From the NCBI RefSeq assembly GCF_002410825.1, contig NZ_DHOS01000034.1, forward strand, positions 26,055 to 90,054: 64,000 nucleotides of DNA. Reading direction: 5' to 3'. This document shows, in pieces, positions 33,025 through 42,057 of this stretch. Under the pieces are notes generated by a model. That model saw nothing but the letters and a program-made list of their open reading frames with translations. It did no database searches and had not been told where the DNA came from. Source of the DNA: Proteiniphilum sp. UBA5384. Lineage in GTDB: Bacteria; Bacteroidota; Bacteroidia; Bacteroidales; Dysgonomonadaceae. A program made the position numbers and the translations under genes. Positions within the stretch are counted from its first letter, which is position 1. Every line of letters begins with the position of its first letter.

Positions 33025-33097
33025 TGGTGCCACCAGGAATCGAACCGGGGACACAAGGATTTTCAGTCCTTTGCTCTACCAACTGAGCTATGGCACC
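33025..33097 (-). tRNA. tRNA-Phe (GAA)
   Basis: 73 nt folding into a cloverleaf: 7-bp acceptor stem (GGTGCCA with TGGCACC), D-arm AGCTCAGTTGGTAGAGC, anticodon arm AAGGA-CTGAAAA-TCCTT with anticodon GAA, and a T-arm with GGTTCGATTCC. No CCA is encoded. It lies downstream of thiL on the same strand and serves as the integration target of the neighbouring islet. Confidence 0.95.
33029..33042 (-). repeat. tRNA-internal copy of the att repeat
   Basis: gccaccaggaatcg within the tRNA-Phe acceptor and T-arm; identical to 30495-30508. Confidence 0.65.
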
Positions 33098-33178
33098 AAC
33101 ACTGCTTAAATTGCGAGTGCAAAGATAAGCGCATTTTTGAGATTTACAAAATTTGCCAATAAAAAAATGCCGGAAAAT

Positions 33179-34213
33179 TTATTTCCCTGCTAAAGGATTC
33201 CATCCCTGTGCGCGGAGTTGCATCTCCTGCCCATCACGGGTAACCAGATAATAGCCCTGTTCAGGGGGGGTAATATGACCTACCAGATGGATACCCTCCA
33301 GTTTGTTCATCTTTTCATGCAGGGGAAGAGGTACGGTGAAGAGGAGTTCATAATCCTCACCTCCATTCAGTGCTACGGTCGTTACGTTCATATTGAACGT
33401 TTCGGCCATCACTGCCGTTTGATAATCAATAGGTATCCGTTCTTCAAAAAGCTGGCAACCTGCATGACTCTGGTGGCAGATATGAAGCAGGTCGGACGAT
33501 AATCCGTCGGAGATATCTATCATTGAAGTGGGTACAATACCATGCTCTGCCAACATGGCTACGATATCTTTCCTGGCTTCAGGTTTAAGTTGGCGTTCCA
33601 ATAAATATTCCCTGCCACCAAAATCGGGCTGAAAATTTTTGTCGCCGGTGAACACGCTCTTTTCCCTTTCCAGCAGTTGCAATCCCATATACGAGGCTCC
33701 CAGGTCACCCGATACATAAATAAGGTCTGTATTTTTAGCTCCGTTGCGGTAGACGATTTTCTCTTCGTCTGCCGTACCGACGCAGGTGATGCTGATGGTA
33801 AAGCCGGTGAGCGATGAGGTGGTGTCTCCCCCGACGATGTCTACCCCGTAGATCTCACAGGCAAGCTTTAACCCGCTGTAAAACTCTTCGAGATCTTCTA
33901 CAGAAAACCGTTTGGATATTCCTAATGAGACAGTGATCTGCTGTGGCTTCCCGTTCATGGCGTAAATGTCGGAGAAGTTGACGACTGCAGCTTTGTAGCC
34001 GAGATGTTTGAGGGGGGTGTATATGAGATCGAAATGGATCCCTTCCAGCAGCAAATCGGTAGTCACCAGTGTCCGTTTCCCGTTATTGTCCATGACGGCT
34101 GCATCGTCACCTATTCCTTTGACCGAACTCTTCTGGGTGAGTTTGATATCTTTGGTGAGGTGGTTGATTAATCCGAATTCTCCCAGTGTGGCTATTTCTG
34201 TGCGTTGCATCAA
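33179..34213 (-). CDS. thiL: Thiamine-monophosphate kinase
   Basis: 344 residues of the AIR-synthase-like fold. Motifs in order: GEFGLI near the start, GIGDDAAVM (Mg/ATP aspartates), TTDLLLEGIHFDL, NFSDIYAMNG, GGDTTSS, MIDISDGLSSDLLHIC, and NGGEDYELLFTVP. It phosphorylates thiamine monophosphate to the cofactor thiamine diphosphate in the cytoplasm. Its start overlaps the end of the nucleoside phosphorylase gene by 4 bp. No other thi gene is nearby, and no TPP riboswitch was seen. Confidence 0.96.
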   Translation of the reverse strand: MMQRTEIATLGEFGLINHLTKDIKLTQKSSVKGIGDDAAVMDNNGKRTLVTTDLLLEGIHFDLIYTPLKHLGYKAAVVNFSDIYAMNGKPQQITVSLGISKRFSVEDLEEFYSGLKLACEIYGVDIVGGDTTSSLTGFTISITCVGTADEEKIVYRNGAKNTDLIYVSGDLGASYMGLQLLEREKSVFTGDKNFQPDFGGREYLLERQLKPEARKDIVAMLAEHGIVPTSMIDISDGLSSDLLHICHQSHAGCQLFEERIPIDYQTAVMAETFNMNVTTVALNGGEDYELLFTVPLPLHEKMNKLEGIHLVGHITPPEQGYYLVTRDGQEMQLRAQGWNPLAGK

Positions 34214-35022
34214 ATTTTCTGAATGATGGTGCGCATGATCTCTGCCATCTTCGGCTGGGCGATTTTGGCGGCTTCCTGCACATCTTCGTGTGATACTTCT
34301 ACGATTTTACCGATCACTCCGAGGTCGGTGATAATGGAGAATGCCAGCACCTTCATGCCGGCATGATTGGCTACGATCACCTCCGGTACGGTAGACATAC
34401 CCACGGCATCTCCCCCGATGATACGCAACCAGTTGTATTCAGCGGGCGTTTCAAACGTGGGGCCCTGAAGGCCAATATAAACTCCGTGCTGCAGTTTGAT
34501 ATTTTTTTCTTTGGCTATTTCCATCGCCATCAGTCGTAACGACTTGTTGTATGCCTCACTCATATCAGGAAAACGGGTTCCCAGTTCATTGAAGTTCTTT
34601 CCATGGAGCGGATGTTCGGGGAACAGGTTGATATGGTCTTCGATCAGCATGATGTCACCTATGTCGAAGCTGGAATTCATTCCTCCCGCCGCATTGGAAA
34701 CGAAGAGGTATTCAATATTCAGCGCCTGGAAAACACGGACGGGAAAAGTGACTTGTTTCATATCATACCCTTCGTAGTAGTGGAACCGTCCTTGCATGGC
34801 CAACACTTTCCTGCCGCCAAGTGTACCTACGATCAGTTTCCCGCTATGCCCTTCCACCGTAGAAACAGGGAAGTTGGGGATGTCGGTATAGGATATCTCG
34901 TTTTTATCCTCTATCTCGTGTACCAGTTCACCCAGACCGGTTCCCAGGATAATGGCTGTATTGGGGATTTCTCCGATTCTACTCCGCAGATAATCGGCTG
35001 TTTGTTTGATGGTTTCTAACAT
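34210..35022 (-). CDS. Purine nucleoside phosphorylase (inosine/guanosine type)
   Basis: 270 residues of the trimeric PNP family: phosphate-binding GTGLGEL (27-33), VEGHSGK, the base-site SNAAGGMN, LQGPTFETPAEY, and MSTVPEVIVANH. It cleaves purine ribosides with phosphate for salvage. The first 44 bp overlap the 3' end of lpxK in another frame; the MLETIKQTADYL start is kept because the first helix is conserved in the family. Confidence 0.95.
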   Translation of the reverse strand: MLETIKQTADYLRSRIGEIPNTAIILGTGLGELVHEIEDKNEISYTDIPNFPVSTVEGHSGKLIVGTLGGRKVLAMQGRFHYYEGYDMKQVTFPVRVFQALNIEYLFVSNAAGGMNSSFDIGDIMLIEDHINLFPEHPLHGKNFNELGTRFPDMSEAYNKSLRLMAMEIAKEKNIKLQHGVYIGLQGPTFETPAEYNWLRIIGGDAVGMSTVPEVIVANHAGMKVLAFSIITDLGVIGKIVEVSHEDVQEAAKIAQPKMAEIMRTIIQKI

Positions 35023-36094
35023 GTTCTAAAATTTTATTGTTGAATTGTTTTTGTTCTTCTTCATCGATAAATGATACGCGTACGGGGATATAATAAAGCA
35101 TCCTTTTCATTTCTTCATCGAGGGAGAGCGCCCTAAGCCGGACAGCATCCTTCTCTGTGGTGATGATGATTTTGTTATTATCTTCCACCGTGTTGACCAG
35201 TTCCCGGATCGATTGTATGTCTTTCTCTCTGAAAGCATGATGATCGGGAAAGAATTGGGTATAAAGGTTATAAGTGAAATGTCCCAGTTTGTCTACCAGT
35301 GGCTGGGGAGAAGCAATGCCTGCCACCAGGAAGACATGCTTCTTGCGGATATCCGGCATCTGCAGTGTATTGTCCTGCATGCCGGGAAAAAGAGGGACGA
35401 TCATCCCGTAATCAAAACTGGTGAAATAGAGTTGTTGGAAAGCAAAAAGATCCAGTCCGTTCGTATAGATTCGGAAATCAATGGGCTGCATATCGGCATC
35501 ACACTTGGTGACAATGACGATAGATGCCCTCTCTTTTCCTTTCAGCGGTTCTCTCAACGATCCTGCAGGTAGTAGGCGATCTTCAAAAACGGGTCGGTTG
35601 CTGTCCACCAGCAAGATGGAGAGCGAAGGCCGTACGTGGCGGTGTTGAAATCCATCATCGAGAAGGATCACATCAGGACGTTGTTCTTTCTCAATAGAAA
35701 GGATTTTTTTGATTCCATTTACCCTGTGTTTATCGACAACTACCAGCGTTTCCGGGAATTTTTGTTTGATTTGCAATGGTTCATCTCCCACTTTCCGTAC
35801 TTTTGAGGTGGTGTCTACCATCAAAAAACCTTTGCTTTTGCGTTTGTATCCCCTACTGAGTACAGCCACTTTATATGTCGGCGATAGCAATCTTATAAGA
35901 TATTCAATATGAGGCGTTTTTCCCGTACCCCCCACTGTGAGGTTTCCCACACAAATGATTGGAATATCGAATGATTCCTGTTTGAGTATGTTTTTGTCGA
36001 ACAGTGTGTTACGGAAATTCACGCCGAGACCGTAGAGCCAGGCCAATGGCGCCATTGAACGCCGGATTTTGACAAAAGGTTTATCCTTTTTCAT
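34979..36094 (-). CDS. lpxK: Tetraacyldisaccharide 4'-kinase
   Basis: 371 residues. The LpxK signature is VGNLTVGGTGKTP with the P-loop at 55-61, then AVLSRGYKRKSKGF, VGDEPLQIKQKFP, and LLDDGFQHRHV. It adds the 4' phosphate in lipid A synthesis at the inner membrane, showing an LPS-bearing cell. The C-terminal 44 bp overlap the next gene; upstream is sppA, 86 bp away. Confidence 0.97.
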   Translation of the reverse strand: MKKDKPFVKIRRSMAPLAWLYGLGVNFRNTLFDKNILKQESFDIPIICVGNLTVGGTGKTPHIEYLIRLLSPTYKVAVLSRGYKRKSKGFLMVDTTSKVRKVGDEPLQIKQKFPETLVVVDKHRVNGIKKILSIEKEQRPDVILLDDGFQHRHVRPSLSILLVDSNRPVFEDRLLPAGSLREPLKGKERASIVIVTKCDADMQPIDFRIYTNGLDLFAFQQLYFTSFDYGMIVPLFPGMQDNTLQMPDIRKKHVFLVAGIASPQPLVDKLGHFTYNLYTQFFPDHHAFREKDIQSIRELVNTVEDNNKIIITTEKDAVRLRALSLDEEMKRMLYYIPVRVSFIDEEEQKQFNNKILEHVRNHQTNSRLSAE

Positions 36095-36180
36095 ACGATT
36101 AATTCATTCTTTACATTATAGTATATGAAATCCGTAATGAATCATCTCCTCTTGAAAAAGTTTCCTACTCGTTTCATTCA

Positions 36181-37959
36181 TTACTGAATATTTAAATCAT
36201 ATGGAATGCGTGCCTGTATATAGTCCTGTTCTTTGATATCTTTCAGGAGCATAAACATTTCATAGCTTTCTCCCAGGTATTCTTTCATTGTTCTGGCGAC
36301 CAGTTCTTCTTTCTGGGGATTGAACAATTCTTCGAAACGGGAACGGAGTTTAGGATATTCGAATACGACATAACTCTTACCCAGATTAGCCATTTCAGCC
36401 GCAATTTCGATAGCTTTTTCAATACCTCCCAGTTCATCGACCAGTCCAATCTCTTTGGCCTGGTTGCCTGTCCATACACGTCCCCCGGCGTAAAGAGCCA
36501 GAGAATCTTTGGGCATGTCACGTCCTTCGGCACAACGGGTCAAGAACAGGTCGTACCCCCTTTCAATCATGGCTTGCATCATCTGTTTTTCTCTTTCGTT
36601 GAAAGGACGAGTTATATTCCCGAAATCGGAGAACTCGTTGGTTTTTACCTTATCGGTAGAAATGCCGAGTTTTTTTGCTGTTCCTTCAAAATTGGGAATA
36701 GCGCCGAAAATACCAATTGATCCGGTCAGGGTAGTAGGTTGCGCTACAATTTTATCAGCGTTACATGCGATATAATATCCCCCCGAAGCCGCCATATCGC
36801 CCATAGATACTACTACCGGTTTTTCTGTCTTCAGGTCGGAAATGGCTTTCCATATCTGTTCGGAAGCATAAGCACTTCCTCCTCCCGAATTGATACGGAA
36901 TACTACCGCCTTTATCTCTTTGTCTTTTCGCAGTTTCTCAATTTGATCTACCATATATTTGTCCTGGATATTAGATGACCCGGAACCCGAAACGATATTT
37001 CCATATGCATATAAAATGGCGATGGTATTGTCGGTTTTTTTGACCGTTTTTGTCGTGACCGATCTCATGTCGGATACTGTGGCCGACCGGATTTTCGTAT
37101 CTTCATCGATGCCCAGCAGATTTCTCAGGTAATTTTTCATTTCTGTTTCGTAAACAAGGGTATCTACCAGATTGGAAGAAAGCAGAAAGTCGGTGGGCTG
37201 TATTGCCGGCAGACTATCGGCCAGCAAATCCATATCAGTAGAGGTGAGTGAACGCGATTCGGCCATGTCATTTTTCATAAAATTCCATATATCGTTCAGG
37301 TAGGAACTCACCTGTTCCCGGTTGGCTTCACTCATTTCATTTTGAGTAAATGGTTCTACCGCAGATTTATAGGTTCCTACTTTGAATATCTGCATTTCGA
37401 TCCCCAACTTATCCAATGCATCTTTATAAAAGACTGGAATGGAAGCCAGCCCGTGAAGGTCGAGCATTCCCTGGGGATTGATAGCCACTTTGTCGGCAAT
37501 GGACGCAAGATAATAACCACCCTGTGTATAATTATCGGCATAGGTGACGATAAATTTGCCGCTCTCTTTGAAATTTTCCAGTTCGTGCCGGATTTCAGCC
37601 AGTGTAGCTATCGAAGCTGTCATATTGCGGGAGTCGATATAGATTCCCTTTATTTTATCATTATTTTTTGCTTTCCTGATGGCACTCACGATATCATTTA
37701 ACCCTATAGCGGAAGGACGATCGGAATTGATCATAGAGGTGAACGGATCATCTTCCGGTACACGTTCGTTTATCGGCCCGTCCAGACGGAGGTTTAGTAC
37801 CGTATTCTCCTGTAGGATAAATTTTTCTCCGGTCGATAGGGAACCCATGAATGATCCCATTGCCCCAAAAATAAAAATCATTGCAATAATAGAAAAGAGG
37901 ATATTCGCGAGGACAAAGCCTAAGGCAGACGCGAGTGTGATCTTCAGAAAATCCTTCAT
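36181..37959 (-). CDS. sppA: Signal peptide peptidase SppA, 67K type
   Basis: 592 residues. An N-terminal membrane helix (about 10-38) is followed by two ClpP-like halves. The general-base lysine lies in VGTYKSAVEPF and the nucleophile serine in AASGGYY (Ser392). A GSIGIFG motif follows. It digests cleaved signal peptides in the membrane. It is the first gene of sppA-lpxK-PNP-thiL, with a consensus promoter at 37989-38019. Confidence 0.96.
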   Translation of the reverse strand: MKDFLKITLASALGFVLANILFSIIAMIFIFGAMGSFMGSLSTGEKFILQENTVLNLRLDGPINERVPEDDPFTSMINSDRPSAIGLNDIVSAIRKAKNNDKIKGIYIDSRNMTASIATLAEIRHELENFKESGKFIVTYADNYTQGGYYLASIADKVAINPQGMLDLHGLASIPVFYKDALDKLGIEMQIFKVGTYKSAVEPFTQNEMSEANREQVSSYLNDIWNFMKNDMAESRSLTSTDMDLLADSLPAIQPTDFLLSSNLVDTLVYETEMKNYLRNLLGIDEDTKIRSATVSDMRSVTTKTVKKTDNTIAILYAYGNIVSGSGSSNIQDKYMVDQIEKLRKDKEIKAVVFRINSGGGSAYASEQIWKAISDLKTEKPVVVSMGDMAASGGYYIACNADKIVAQPTTLTGSIGIFGAIPNFEGTAKKLGISTDKVKTNEFSDFGNITRPFNEREKQMMQAMIERGYDLFLTRCAEGRDMPKDSLALYAGGRVWTGNQAKEIGLVDELGGIEKAIEIAAEMANLGKSYVVFEYPKLRSRFEELFNPQKEELVARTMKEYLGESYEMFMLLKDIKEQDYIQARIPYDLNIQ

Positions 37960-37988
37960 AAAGTAATTATTAATTGATTAAGTAGGAC

Positions 37989-38019
37989 AAAAATAAGGAA
38001 AAAAGAGTTATGCCCCAAG
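37989..38019 (-). promoter_or_regulatory. sppA operon promoter
   Basis: On the minus strand TTG (38019-38017), 20 nt, TATTTTTG (37996-37989). The start codon follows 29 bp further on. Confidence 0.6.
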
Positions 38020-38048
38020 TTTAATTTACATATTCTTAATTAAATTCA

Positions 38049-38080
38049 TTTGCCCTTTTTTTCTGTTGGCAGTACTTTTG
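38049..38080 (+). promoter_or_regulatory. Promoter of the ECF sigma operon
   Basis: TTTG (38049-38052), 20 nt, TACTTTTG (38073-38080): a full consensus for the housekeeping sigma factor. The leader to the sigma start codon is about 125 nt. Confidence 0.7.
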
Positions 38081-38212
38081 ATCTATATTTCTTTGCGAAA
38101 TGATGGTCAGGCAGATCATGCCGTTAAAAAAGCATAAATAAAGGCAAAAAAACACCTGTCCACGCAGCGTTTTTTCTTATTATTCATCTAATAAAATGAA
38201 CTGCGATTAAGA

Positions 38213-38779
38213 ATGGATGATTCGCAACTTGTCATAGCATGTAAGAAACAGGATCGTAATGCCCAGAAGTTATTGTATGAGCGATATGCTCCTATAATGA
38301 TGGCGGTATGTTTACGTTACAGCGGAGAGGAAGAAATGGCCCGCGACTTGCTACACGACGGTTTCATCCGTGTTTTTACGCAAATTGGCTCGTTTTCGGG
38401 CAAAGGTTCTTTTGAAGGGTGGCTCAGGCGGATTTTCGTAAATCTGGCATTAGAAAATTACAGGAAAGAGAAGCAAAAGTATCGGTTTATGGAGGAGTAC
38501 GGCTATATGAATGCCGATGAATCGGAAGACCCTACGGACAATTCTCTTGATATTGATAATATTCCCCGGGAAGAGGTATTCGATATGATAAGGAGTTTAC
38601 CTCCCGGATACCGGACTGTATTCAATATGTATATTTTTGAGGAGATGTCGCACAAGGAGATTGCTCACGTGTTGGGTATCAATGAAGCCGCGTCTCGTTC
38701 ACAGTTTTACAGGGCAAAGAATATGCTGCGTAAGAAAATATCAGCCATCCTGCATAACAATCAAAGACAAGTACAATGA
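38213..38779 (+). CDS. ECF-type RNA polymerase sigma factor
   Basis: 188 residues with sigma region 2 (LLYERYAPIMMAVCLRYSG, then MARDLLHDGFIRVF) and region 4 (LPPGYRTVFNMYIFEEMSHKEIA as a HTH, ending in FYRAKNMLRKKI). Regions 1 and 3 are absent, as in extracytoplasmic-function sigma factors. It directs RNA polymerase to a small regulon, often envelope related. It overlaps the next gene by 4 bp (ATGA), so that protein is its likely anti-sigma partner. Confidence 0.93.
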   Translation: MDDSQLVIACKKQDRNAQKLLYERYAPIMMAVCLRYSGEEEMARDLLHDGFIRVFTQIGSFSGKGSFEGWLRRIFVNLALENYRKEKQKYRFMEEYGYMNADESEDPTDNSLDIDNIPREEVFDMIRSLPPGYRTVFNMYIFEEMSHKEIAHVLGINEAASRSQFYRAKNMLRKKISAILHNNQRQVQ

Positions 38780-40107
38780 TGTCAGATAACGATATTAGAA
38801 AAGAATTTCAATCAAAACTCAGCGGTTTTGAAGCACCCGTTCCGATGGATGGTTGGGATGGCGTGGAGAGGTCGCTGCAAGCCGCCGCCGCTGCACGGGT
38901 ATTGTTCCGGCGAAGGTGGTGGTATGCGGGCTCTGCTGCCGCGGTGATGGTTCTGGTGATAGGCAGCATACTGTTTATGCGGAATCCGATACAATCGCCG
39001 GAGGTTATGGTTTCGGAGTCGATTCCGGCTGCTTCTCCCATTGTGTCGGACACGAGTGGAGAAAGTATAAAAGAAACGGAACTTTCTCCGGAAGGGGATG
39101 TTTCCCGTTCAAAGGAGAGGTATTTGGCTATCGGAAAAAAGAAAGAGTTTGTAAAAAAACGGAAAGGACTGATTGTCGAGCCGGCTGCTCCCAGAGGGAT
39201 TTTTACGGCGTGGATGGATCGTAATAATTTGAAAGTGACGGAACTGGAAAATAAGATAGTTCCCGGAAATATCCGGTTACCGGCAAATGCCGGCAAGACG
39301 GATGCGAAACAATATGATAGTGATTTTTTTGTAGAAGAGAGAATTATCGTGGAGGAGGGCCAAAATCTTCTTTCTGCCGGAGAAATCGCGGATGAGAAAG
39401 GAACCGGTCCTTTTTTGCTCGCTGTGAACGGGAGAGGAGGGCTGACCGGATATCAACAGACCGTAAATTCGCCTATGACCTTGAGGAGCGCCAGTCCGGT
39501 TATGGAAAATAAATACTCCATTGATAACAATAAAGCCCAGCTTCAGGCTGATAATATAGCGGGAAATGTTTCGGAAATGGAACATGACCAACCAATATCT
39601 GTTGGAATTACAGTTTCTAGATATCTGTCTGAAGACCTCTCGGTGGAGACCGGTCTTGTATACTCTTATCTTCATTCCAAGACAAGAAATACTAACAATA
39701 ATTTTCAGGTGGAAGAAGTCCAGAAACTTCATTATCTGGGCATCCCCCTAAATGTGAATTATAATCTTTTTTCTTTCCATAAACTGAATGTCTATGCTTC
39801 CGTGGGAGGAATGATAGAGAAGGATATATCCGGTGAATACAAAAGGTTAAAGGAGGGACAGCCTGTCACCTTGAATAATTCTTCCGAGGAATCAACCGCG
39901 ATGGAGGTTGAAAAGATCTCGCAGAAAAAACCCCAATTTTCAGTCAATGCCGGTGTAGGGGTTTCATATCCTCTTTATGACAGATTGAGATTGTATGGAA
40001 AGATAGGAGGTGCCTATTATTTTGATGCAAAGAATGAATATAAGACCATTTATTCCGACAGGAAGATTGTGTTGGATATGAATGTGGGATTGAGATATGA
40101 ATTTTAA
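38776..40107 (+). CDS. Membrane-anchored protein with anti-sigma-like start and C-terminal beta-barrel
   Basis: 443 residues. About 46 N-terminal residues (IRKEFQSKLSGFEAPVPMDGW) precede a single membrane helix at 47-67 (WWYAGSAAAVMVLVIGSILF region). A long low-complexity periplasmic stretch follows, and from about 270 an alternating aromatic beta-strand pattern (GITVSRYLSEDLSVETGLVYSY, NAGVGVSYPLY) ends in GLRYEF, like an outer membrane beta-barrel. The layout fits a cytoplasmic sigma-binding segment tied to a barrel-like sensor. It is the second gene of the sigma operon. Confidence 0.75.
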   Translation: MMSDNDIRKEFQSKLSGFEAPVPMDGWDGVERSLQAAAAARVLFRRRWWYAGSAAAVMVLVIGSILFMRNPIQSPEVMVSESIPAASPIVSDTSGESIKETELSPEGDVSRSKERYLAIGKKKEFVKKRKGLIVEPAAPRGIFTAWMDRNNLKVTELENKIVPGNIRLPANAGKTDAKQYDSDFFVEERIIVEEGQNLLSAGEIADEKGTGPFLLAVNGRGGLTGYQQTVNSPMTLRSASPVMENKYSIDNNKAQLQADNIAGNVSEMEHDQPISVGITVSRYLSEDLSVETGLVYSYLHSKTRNTNNNFQVEEVQKLHYLGIPLNVNYNLFSFHKLNVYASVGGMIEKDISGEYKRLKEGQPVTLNNSSEESTAMEVEKISQKKPQFSVNAGVGVSYPLYDRLRLYGKIGGAYYFDAKNEYKTIYSDRKIVLDMNVGLRYEF

Positions 40108-40129
40108 TATTAATAAATAGAAAGTAGAA

Positions 40130-40861
40130 ATGAAAAAAGTAATTTTATTTTTGAGTATCATCAGTGTGACTCTTCTCATGACATCCTGTCTGGGAGATTC
40201 CGAGACGTACTATTCGGGAGCGCCATTGTCCTATATAACGAAAACGGAATTAGGAACAATTTATGCCCGTCCGATAGACGGCCCACCTATGACTTCTCCG
40301 CAAATTAGGAATGAAGATCTGATGAATAGGTTCGTCTATATAGCTTATTCATGGAAAGAGGGTGTAAACGACATTACGAATGAAAATATATATAATGCTA
40401 CCGTAACCCAAATCTCGGATCCTATTGACCAGGTTTATAATCTAGTAGGTGGTGCTGCACCTGAATTGGAAACCGAACTCCCTTTAAAGTCTTTTGAAGT
40501 GGACTTATATGGCGGACCCTACTTCGATTATCATTGGATTTGCGGATATAGTTATGGGAAAGGTGACGGACATAAAAAGACTTTGCAAGGTTATTACACA
40601 TTTGAGGAAGGCAAAGAAAACGAGGTGATTGTAGACCTGCGTCTGGTAGAAGCGCCAACAGGTGGTACGATCGATAAAGATCAAACCAGTCTTCCTGTGG
40701 CAATAAACTTCAAGGCGATCAATGATCATTATGCGACAGGCCTCTCTTCGGGCTCTACAAAAACCGTACAGGTATATTTCCGCTACTGGCGTGAAAAAAG
40801 TGATGGCACGCTTGAACTTAACAAGACCAATTCATACTCGCTGCTGATCATAAAAGAATAA
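40130..40861 (+). CDS. Lipoprotein of the sigma operon, possibly NigD-like
   Basis: 243 residues with lipobox LMTSC (Cys20). Beta-rich, no catalytic motif. The size and the layout (signal, short N-terminal strand pair, then a sandwich with a VIVDLRLVEAP strand and an ending YFRYWREKSDG) recall NigD-like lipoproteins of Bacteroidales, but that match is weak. It follows the barrel-like protein by 22 bp and may be a target or a sensor of the sigma system. Confidence 0.6.
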   Translation: MKKVILFLSIISVTLLMTSCLGDSETYYSGAPLSYITKTELGTIYARPIDGPPMTSPQIRNEDLMNRFVYIAYSWKEGVNDITNENIYNATVTQISDPIDQVYNLVGGAAPELETELPLKSFEVDLYGGPYFDYHWICGYSYGKGDGHKKTLQGYYTFEEGKENEVIVDLRLVEAPTGGTIDKDQTSLPVAINFKAINDHYATGLSSGSTKTVQVYFRYWREKSDGTLELNKTNSYSLLIIKE

Positions 40862-40980
40862 AATATTTTTTGAGATATTTATCGAGGTTGTTTCGAAGTG
40901 CCTTCATCCTGGTTATGAAGAATGATCTTTGGAGCAGCCTCAATCTTTTTATGCTTTTTCGTTATTCGCAAGAAATCATG

Positions 40981-40988
40981 TACCTTTG
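40981..40988 (+). promoter_or_regulatory. -7 box TACCTTTG of the Yip1-like/smpB operon
   Basis: Consensus -7 box located 20 bp before the chosen ATG at 41009; it rules out starts further upstream. The -33 side (tttc) is weak. Confidence 0.6.
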
Positions 40989-41008
40989 CAATCCAAAATC
41001 AAAAAGGA

Positions 41009-41557
41009 ATGTGGAGGGATATTTTTATCACTATAGCGCAATTGATTGTTGCGTCTCCCGGAGCTTGGAGAGATATTGAAAAGGAAAAGAGGACGCAGCA
41101 TGAGTTTCTCTATCGTTTTCTTCATCCCATATTTGGGATTATTGCTCTAGCTTCTTTCGTGGGAGGATTATTCATACGTGACGGAAATCTGGAGAATGCA
41201 CTCAAAACGAGTATTATCAGCGTTGTGGGGGTATATGGAGGGTATTTTATAGCGGCTTACCTATTGAATGAAATGGCTCCACGCTTTGGCCTGAAGAAAG
41301 ACTTACCCCGCTTTCAGCAATTTACGGGCTATGCTTCGGTGGTGCTGTATGTGCTTTTTATTGTCACCCCTTTTCTTTCAGAGCTCTTTATTCTCTGGCT
41401 ATTGGCGCTTTATACCATTTATCTTGTGAATACGGGGACGCAGTATTTTTTGAAAGTGCGGGCGACAAAGATTACTGAATTTACCGTAGTGGCGTCTGCC
41501 GTCATTATTCTCTCACCAATGCTCATTCGCGGTCTTTTCTTTTATCTGATAAAATAA
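41009..41557 (+). CDS. Yip1-domain-like membrane protein
   Basis: 182 residues from ATG at 41009. After an amphipathic start (IAQLIVASPGAWRDIEKEKR) five hydrophobic helices follow. The W-x-x-I region and helix spacing match small Yip1-like proteins of Bacteroidales. Function unknown. The stop is directly followed by the smpB start (no gap), so the two are coupled. Confidence 0.75.
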   Translation: MWRDIFITIAQLIVASPGAWRDIEKEKRTQHEFLYRFLHPIFGIIALASFVGGLFIRDGNLENALKTSIISVVGVYGGYFIAAYLLNEMAPRFGLKKDLPRFQQFTGYASVVLYVLFIVTPFLSELFILWLLALYTIYLVNTGTQYFLKVRATKITEFTVVASAVIILSPMLIRGLFFYLIK

Positions 41558-42010
41558 ATGAAGCAGGCAGATATCAATATAAAAAATAAGCGTGCCACCT
41601 TCGATTACGAACTGGTGGAGACTTTTACGACAGGTATCGTACTTACCGGCACCGAGATCAAATCGATACGGTTGGGTAAGGCGAGCCTGGTAGATACCTA
41701 TTGTTTTTTTGAACGGGGTGAATTATGGGTGCGCAATATGCATATTGCCGAGTATTTTTACGGTACTTATAATAACCACAATGCCCGACGGGACCGGAAA
41801 CTGCTCCTTCATAAAAACGAATTGCGCAAAATCTCCCGGCTTACCAAAGAGACGGGTTTTACCATTGTACCCATTCGCTTATTTATTAATGAAAGAGGAT
41901 TGGCTAAAGTGGTGATTGCTGTGGCACGAGGAAAGAAACAATACGATAAACGGCAGGCACTCCGGGAAAAAGAGGATAAGAGGTCGATGGATCGGATGTT
42001 TAAGAAATAG
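41558..42010 (+). CDS. smpB: SsrA-binding protein SmpB
   Basis: 150 residues, the family length. NKRATFDYELVETFTTGIVLTGTEIKSIR, AYWVRNMHIAEY-like region, and the basic tail KKQYDKRQALREKEDKR are typical. It brings tmRNA to stalled ribosomes. The tmRNA gene is not in this window. Confidence 0.97.
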   Translation: MKQADINIKNKRATFDYELVETFTTGIVLTGTEIKSIRLGKASLVDTYCFFERGELWVRNMHIAEYFYGTYNNHNARRDRKLLLHKNELRKISRLTKETGFTIVPIRLFINERGLAKVVIAVARGKKQYDKRQALREKEDKRSMDRMFKK

Positions 42011-42057
42011 GTGTCTGAAAAGGAGATTTGGGGACTGGGTAATTTAAATGTGCGTGA

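Larger units (their letters stand above)
30495..33042. mobile_element. Degenerate tRNA-Phe integrative islet carrying hipBST
   Basis: The islet is bounded by 14-bp direct repeats of the tRNA-Phe 3' end. It contains hipB-hipS-hipT (intact) and two truncated integrase genes next to the tRNA. Size is about 2.5 kb. The integrases are dead, so it cannot move by itself. The tRNA-proximal integrase, the orientation of the repeats and the cargo TA operon fit the remnant of an integrative element that has lost everything but its toxin-antitoxin genes. Confidence 0.6.

Noticed and set aside
34979..35022. 44-bp overlap of lpxK and the nucleoside phosphorylase as a mis-called start
   Set aside because: Both ends look genuine: the phosphorylase N-terminal helix is conserved and the lpxK frame stays plausible to its stop, so the overlap was kept.
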